A stretch of DNA of 64,000 nucleotides. Source: Morinoia aosen (Eukaryota; Arthropoda; Malacostraca; Amphipoda; Talitridae). Location of the stretch: NCBI GenBank assembly GCA_030386875.1, contig CM059557.1, positions 56,374,514 to 56,438,513 on the forward strand. The letters are read 5' to 3'. The notes beneath the pieces are model-generated. The model had not been told where the DNA came from, did not search any database, and saw only the letters and a program-made list of their open reading frames with translations. The translations under genes were made by a program, and so were the position numbers. Position 1 is the first letter of the stretch. Every line of letters starts with the position of its first letter. Positions 59,431 through 64,000 of the stretch are shown here, in pieces.

Positions 59431-61130
59431 TTGAGAAACGATTATACTATTATTATTAATAAACTATTTACACATCACTGGCATAAATCAGACCCGGCAG
59501 TATATCCATCTATTAAAGAACCCAAGATTGGCCCTCAATGCCAAACTATAGCCACGCAGCCAAGCACTGACTTCGACCAGACAAATTGCCTACACTGCGG
59601 AGAAGCAGGTTCTGGTATAGTGAACAATGAGACAATATATTGTCTTCCATGCATTGCAAGCGCGAGCATTAAACTGGCCAAATCGAATGCCCTAAATATA
59701 TCGTATAAACTAAAATATGTAAAGTCCAAATTGAACAGCGAGTAAGTAGGCGCAGTGTTCCACAAATTGTCAGAAGGCACTCAGAACTACCAGTGCCAGA
59801 GACAAACAGCTTGATGCATTATTCTTATATCATCAATCAAAAGAACGAAAAAAGAGAAATAATCCCATGGCTCGCAGAAAAATGCATCGTTAGCTAAGTC
59901 CAAAAAGAATCCAAAATCATCCAATTAGGCGGTAAAAACTCAATTAGTATTTTAGCATAGAAAAAACACACAAACAACAAAAAGATCATGCTCGTAGAAT
60001 CAGAAACGAACAGTATCCCTGTGTACATAACAGAAAATAATTTTGTAAACCTATCAAAAGCAGTCGCTTATATCTACAACTAAGGCCCAGTTCTAAAAAT
60101 TCAAACAGGGTCTCTTGGAAACGCCATCGTTGAAAAATATCGAACCAGTTGCCGGTTTTAAAAGCAGTAATAATAATGCAAAGGCGCTATTTCTGACCTT
60201 AAGAAGCCCGAGCTTCCCGGAGTAAATCGACGGACTTGGCCAAGACCCCAAGGGAAAAATACATGGATATTTTGACCACCAGATGACGAGTAAAAAATGC
60301 GTGGAATGCAACCACAAGATTAAAATATGCAATATGTCTGTGTGAGGAAAAAGGGCAACCAGTGGTGACGAAATGGTTATAACTGTACAGTAAATTATTA
60401 AAATTTTAACTGTAACCAAGATACCAATACAACTGGAGACCAAAAATGCCCAAAATGGTGCAAGCAACAAAAGATCATCTCTATTCATACGCAGCAAGTA
60501 TCATGAGCACAAGCACTCATTACACATCGCAAACAATTCCCTCAACGCGAGTAAAGTTATGCACAGATAACTTTAAAAAGTAACAATGAAGCAGTTCCAC
60601 TATGTTCAGCTCGAACTTCATCAGCAACTAGGAACAATCGAAAGAACCACCGAACAAAGTAAATAACTCCCCCCGTAGCACAACAGATACAACTGTTTCC
60701 ACGTTAGCTCCTATGCCTTTAATTCATTTCCCGCACAGCGCACAACTTGTTTACGAGACTTCTGAAACAGAGATACTTTGCATTAAGCCCAACCCAACAC
60801 AGTCCCTCAAACCCACTATTAACATCGAAACAGCGACCGAAAACTACGAAAATGAAGAAGATGGCACAAGCAAATACAACCCTATTAGGAGACAAGAGAC
60901 TAGAAGGATTTTTAATGAATTCAAACCCCCACACGACCATCGCAGACCCTCCGAAAACCAAAACAAGAAGAGATGAAGATCGCGATTCAAATCACTATTC
61001 CGCCCTCAGAGCCATAACAGCCATGATAAACGTCATAATTACGCAGATAGAGAACGACTGCACAACTCCAGCCACTCCAGGATCAAATATAAATCAACTA
61101 AGAGGAAGTAGTAAACAGTCCCAATACTAA
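59431..61130 (+). pseudogene. probable ORF1 region of the I-clade LINE
   Basis: The first frame (59431-59745) contains CLHCGEAGSGIVNNETIYCLPC-like paired CxxC motifs, possibly a zinc-binding finger. Further plus-strand frames (60713-60976, 60747-61130) are hydrophilic and polar, with a CVECNHK fragment near 60305. ORF1 proteins of I and Jockey elements are nucleic-acid-binding gag-like proteins with zinc knuckles. Decay is too advanced to confirm a CCHC knuckle. The assignment rests mainly on position directly upstream of ORF2 on the same strand. Confidence 0.4.
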
Positions 61131-61289
61131 ATAAGCATTGAAAAATCACCAACATGGCCAATAAAGGAACCTTGCAATAGAACTGCCTACTCATCTGAAG
61201 GAAGAAAGATGAAATGACGGAGATAATATGCAATCACAAGTGCACATTAGTAGCATTACAAGCAACAAAATAATGGAACATGGATACTT

Positions 61290-64000
61290 AAAAGTAAAGG
61301 GCTACAGCAACGTTTTACGAGACGACCACTTATAATAGAACATCCCGTGGAGGAGTAAGAATATTTATTCGTAGATTTTTACTGTAATACAAATCAAACC
61401 CACAGAGCAAACTACAAAGTGTACGTATTCAGGCTAATAGAGTACAGCTGAAAACTATCTGCAACACTTGTTTACGAGGTAGACAAACCTTCATTGGAGG
61501 TTTTATTGACTTTATATAACAACTATCGAGTCCTTTCATCTTATCAGGCAATTTTAACAGCCACAAGACCATGCATATAAAGGTTCAACAAAACAGATAA
61601 TGAGGTAAATATATAGAAACCGTCACCACAAACAATAACCTTTCCTTGTTAAACACCAGTTCACTTACCAAGATAGAATGCTATTCAGAATTGGCTATCG
61701 ACTCAACAATTTGTTCACCTACAATAAGCAGGATTCGGTTGGGTTGACTCACGAGGTGATAGCGACCTTTTGTTCAATTTTAGCTCCTATGTTAACCAAA
61801 ATCAATCCAAACAACCCGCTCAACAATTTGGGACCTTTCAAGGACTAATCGGAGAGCTATAGAGAAGATTCTATTCTGCAACTGAAATAGACATTTGTAC
61901 TTTCATCCCCGGAAAATATTATCTCAGACTCTGGTGGATAAAAGAATTGCAAAATTCGAAAGAATGAAGAAAAAACATATAGCAATTTTTACCCTATTCT
62001 TAACCTTATTCGCTACTGATCTCATAAACTACAAATGGCACGAGCAAGCCACACGCACTAAATTTGCGAAAACAGACAAGCAGCGTGGAAGAAATTCGTC
62101 CCTCAACGTATAGTAAACAAACTCTAATGGCTGAGGTGTACGAAGCACTGCAAAAAATAAAGATCGCGTACAAAGAAAAGTTTATATACTGATAGAACAT
62201 GGAATGCACTACAGCACAACACCCGATATAGCGAATGAACTAGTTGGAAAATACTGCAGAGTACCTAGCGCTGATAGAGACCTATATTTCAACAGATCAA
62301 AACTACCCATGAAAAGATTTCAAAACCTTTCGATTCACAAAACTTGTAAGTAAATCACCAAATTTTCAAAAGAAATGAATTAAACTCTACTCTTAAAAAT
62401 AACAAAAATACATCACCAGGACTCGATAAAATATCTTAAGACATGATCAAACATCTAAACTCGAATGAAAAGCCCTACGTCTTGAACAGTTTCAGCACCT
62501 TATGGACAACTGGTTATTTTACCACCATACACAGTGGCAACGCTCAGTAATTACTCAAAATCAAAAATCTGGAAAAGACAATAGTAAGCCAGATAACTTC
62601 AGGCCAATCGCACTCGCCAATCGTCTGTGCAAATCTATAGAGCAATTGATTAATGTCCGATTTTTTAAATTCCTAGACATGAACAATGTAATAAGTAAAG
62701 TGCAGTGCGGATGTACGTGTAAAAGGGCTTTACACAACTATTCACTTAGCAAGATTAAACTCACCAATAAGACTATCTTCCATAAACAAAGTCATTCCTT
62801 CATTTCAGTATTTTTTGCTAAAGAAAAAGCTTACGGTAGAACGTGGAGGTACGGAATAAAACAGTCTCTCTTTAGAGTAAGGCTTAGAAGGAAACAACAA
62901 ATTTTTGGGGAATAGAACGTTAAATGTTAGAATAGATAACTACAGTTCAAGGATTCACAAACAGCAAAACGGAGTCCATCAAAGCAGCGTTCTCCTGGTT
63001 ACATTATTCGCTCCCAAAATAAAAGACATCACTGGCATTACCCACTGAGCAATAAATTCCATTATTCTCTGTACGTTGAATACTTGCAAATCGGATATCA
63101 TCACCAAGACCTCCAGGTCATTCGATCAAAATGAAATTCTGTTCAAATACAATATTTCATTGGTCTCAAATTCACGGCTTGAAATTGTCACTAACCAAAA
63201 AAGCAATATACTTTTATGCCATGCATGGATTATTCCTGAGCCCAACACTCAAACTTAGTCCCAAAATTATTCAATATGCAAATTTATTGAATTTTTATGT
63301 TTAAAGAGCTGAACTAGCAGCGACACGTCATCGCCCTGAAAAAGAAAGGAAATGCCGGCCTTAATTTCCTGCAGTCAATAACAGCCCAGAGTTGGGGAGC
63401 CGACCAAATCCCAATCCTCAGACCATACTGAAGCATAACAAGATCAATCTTTGACTTCAGATCAATAATCTATAGCTCGGCCAGCCAAACCACCTTATGG
63501 CCCGTCAAATCAATTACATGCGAGGCACTTCGAATCGCTACAGGAGCATTTCAATTTAGCCCAACAAATGATCTCTTCGTTAACAATGAAGTACCTCAGA
63601 CACCAAACGAAACTATCTTTCTCTCTCTGTGATATTACTGCAAAGTCCGAAGCCAACTCGGAAATTCTATTTTAACTATATTATTGGTGCGCCAAATAAT
63701 CGACTACGGTTCCAAACCAGAAAAATGACTCCAACGTGTCCTGTCAGAATGCAAATATTATTCGAATGAGTCAATTTACGACAGTTTCGATCCAAATCAA
63801 AATCTAATAGAGATTTTTAAACAAAATATACGTCTATATTAGTATTAGGGAGACTTATTATTAATACAAAACAAATTGACTTCTCGAGAATGAAACTACT
63901 GAATACGTATTCCGTCAATAGCTTCAAAGAATAGCATCTGAAAGTTACAGTAACTTCGTGGCTATACGTATACGCGACGGCTCACTGGGATAGAGGTGCG
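61290..64000 (+). pseudogene. I-clade LINE ORF2 (APE endonuclease, RT, RNase H start), decayed, runs off the edge
   Basis: Plus-strand reading with many stops and shifts gives an APE endonuclease: PFILSGNFNSHK at 61530-61562 where GDFN is usual, then AIDSTICSPTI and DSRGDSD at 61690-61765. The RT start is SKPDNFRPIALANRLCKSIEQL at 62585-62650. The RT catalytic box reads LYVEYLQIG at 63069-63095 where YVDD is expected, so both aspartates are lost. The thumb-like region is ALKKKGNAGLNFLQSI, WGAD and SIIYSSAS (63320-63490), then ALRIATGAFQFSPTNDLF at 63530-63580. The last bases read IRIRDGSLG, matching the TDGS start of an RNase H domain. EN, RT and RNase H in this order fit the I superfamily. 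The copy is dead. Confidence 0.85.

Noticed and set aside
1-64000. A new multi-gene system or defence-like operon
   Set aside because: No cluster of co-oriented intact genes exists here. Every recognisable coding sequence belongs to a mobile element, and nearly all are broken.

Overview
The window looks like intergenic or intronic DNA from a large, AT-rich arthropod genome, most likely an insect. The evidence is the mix of repeat families: mariner and other Tc1/mariner-superfamily transposases of insect type, a piggyBac-like TTAA element, hAT-like foldback DNA, I-clade and EN/RT LINEs, and Penelope-like elements (PLEs). Minisatellites are abundant. I found no convincing host gene, no tRNA or rRNA gene, and nothing prokaryotic. 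The species cannot be named from the sequence alone.

Layout. 1-8.5 kb: unique AT-rich DNA with a 30-bp minisatellite (165-430), a decayed 28-bp one (1298-1470), a 31-bp triplicate (2953-3045) and an isolated relative of the later satellite (3826-3915). 8.87-13.57 kb: one 4.7-kb array of 29-bp satellite with several subfamilies. 16.9-19.65 kb: two transposase fossils on the minus strand, one of them a full-length mariner with TIRs and TA duplications. 22.7-23.3 kb: a piggyBac-like non-autonomous element. 25.1-28.5 kb: a Tc-like HTH fossil, a broken LINE carrying a 116-bp snapback MITE, and a long foldback element. 29.06-29.63 kb: a 38-bp minisatellite. 29.87-30.72 kb: an old PLE fragment. 32.0-36.0 kb: a young composite PLE with pseudo-LTRs, an inverted truncated partner, and 13-bp target duplications. 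38.76-42.17 kb: a 3.4-kb nested hAT-like and foldback structure. 45.25-45.52 kb: a mariner HTH fossil. 52.3-54.95 kb: PLE-type hammerhead-like footprints and a perfect 61-bp inverted repeat. 59.4-64.0 kb: a decayed I-clade LINE running off the right edge.

How the parts relate. Nothing here forms a working pathway; the window is a record of successive insertions. The youngest looking is the composite PLE. Its single long reading frame is broken only by one extra base in a homopolymer, and the adjoining inverted copy has the unbroken version of that stretch. The strongest items for follow-up are the nested hAT/foldback structure, the PLE architecture, the hammerhead-like motifs scattered over about 30 kb, and the 29-bp satellite with its solitary relative 5 kb away. 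All copy counts and boundaries were read by eye.
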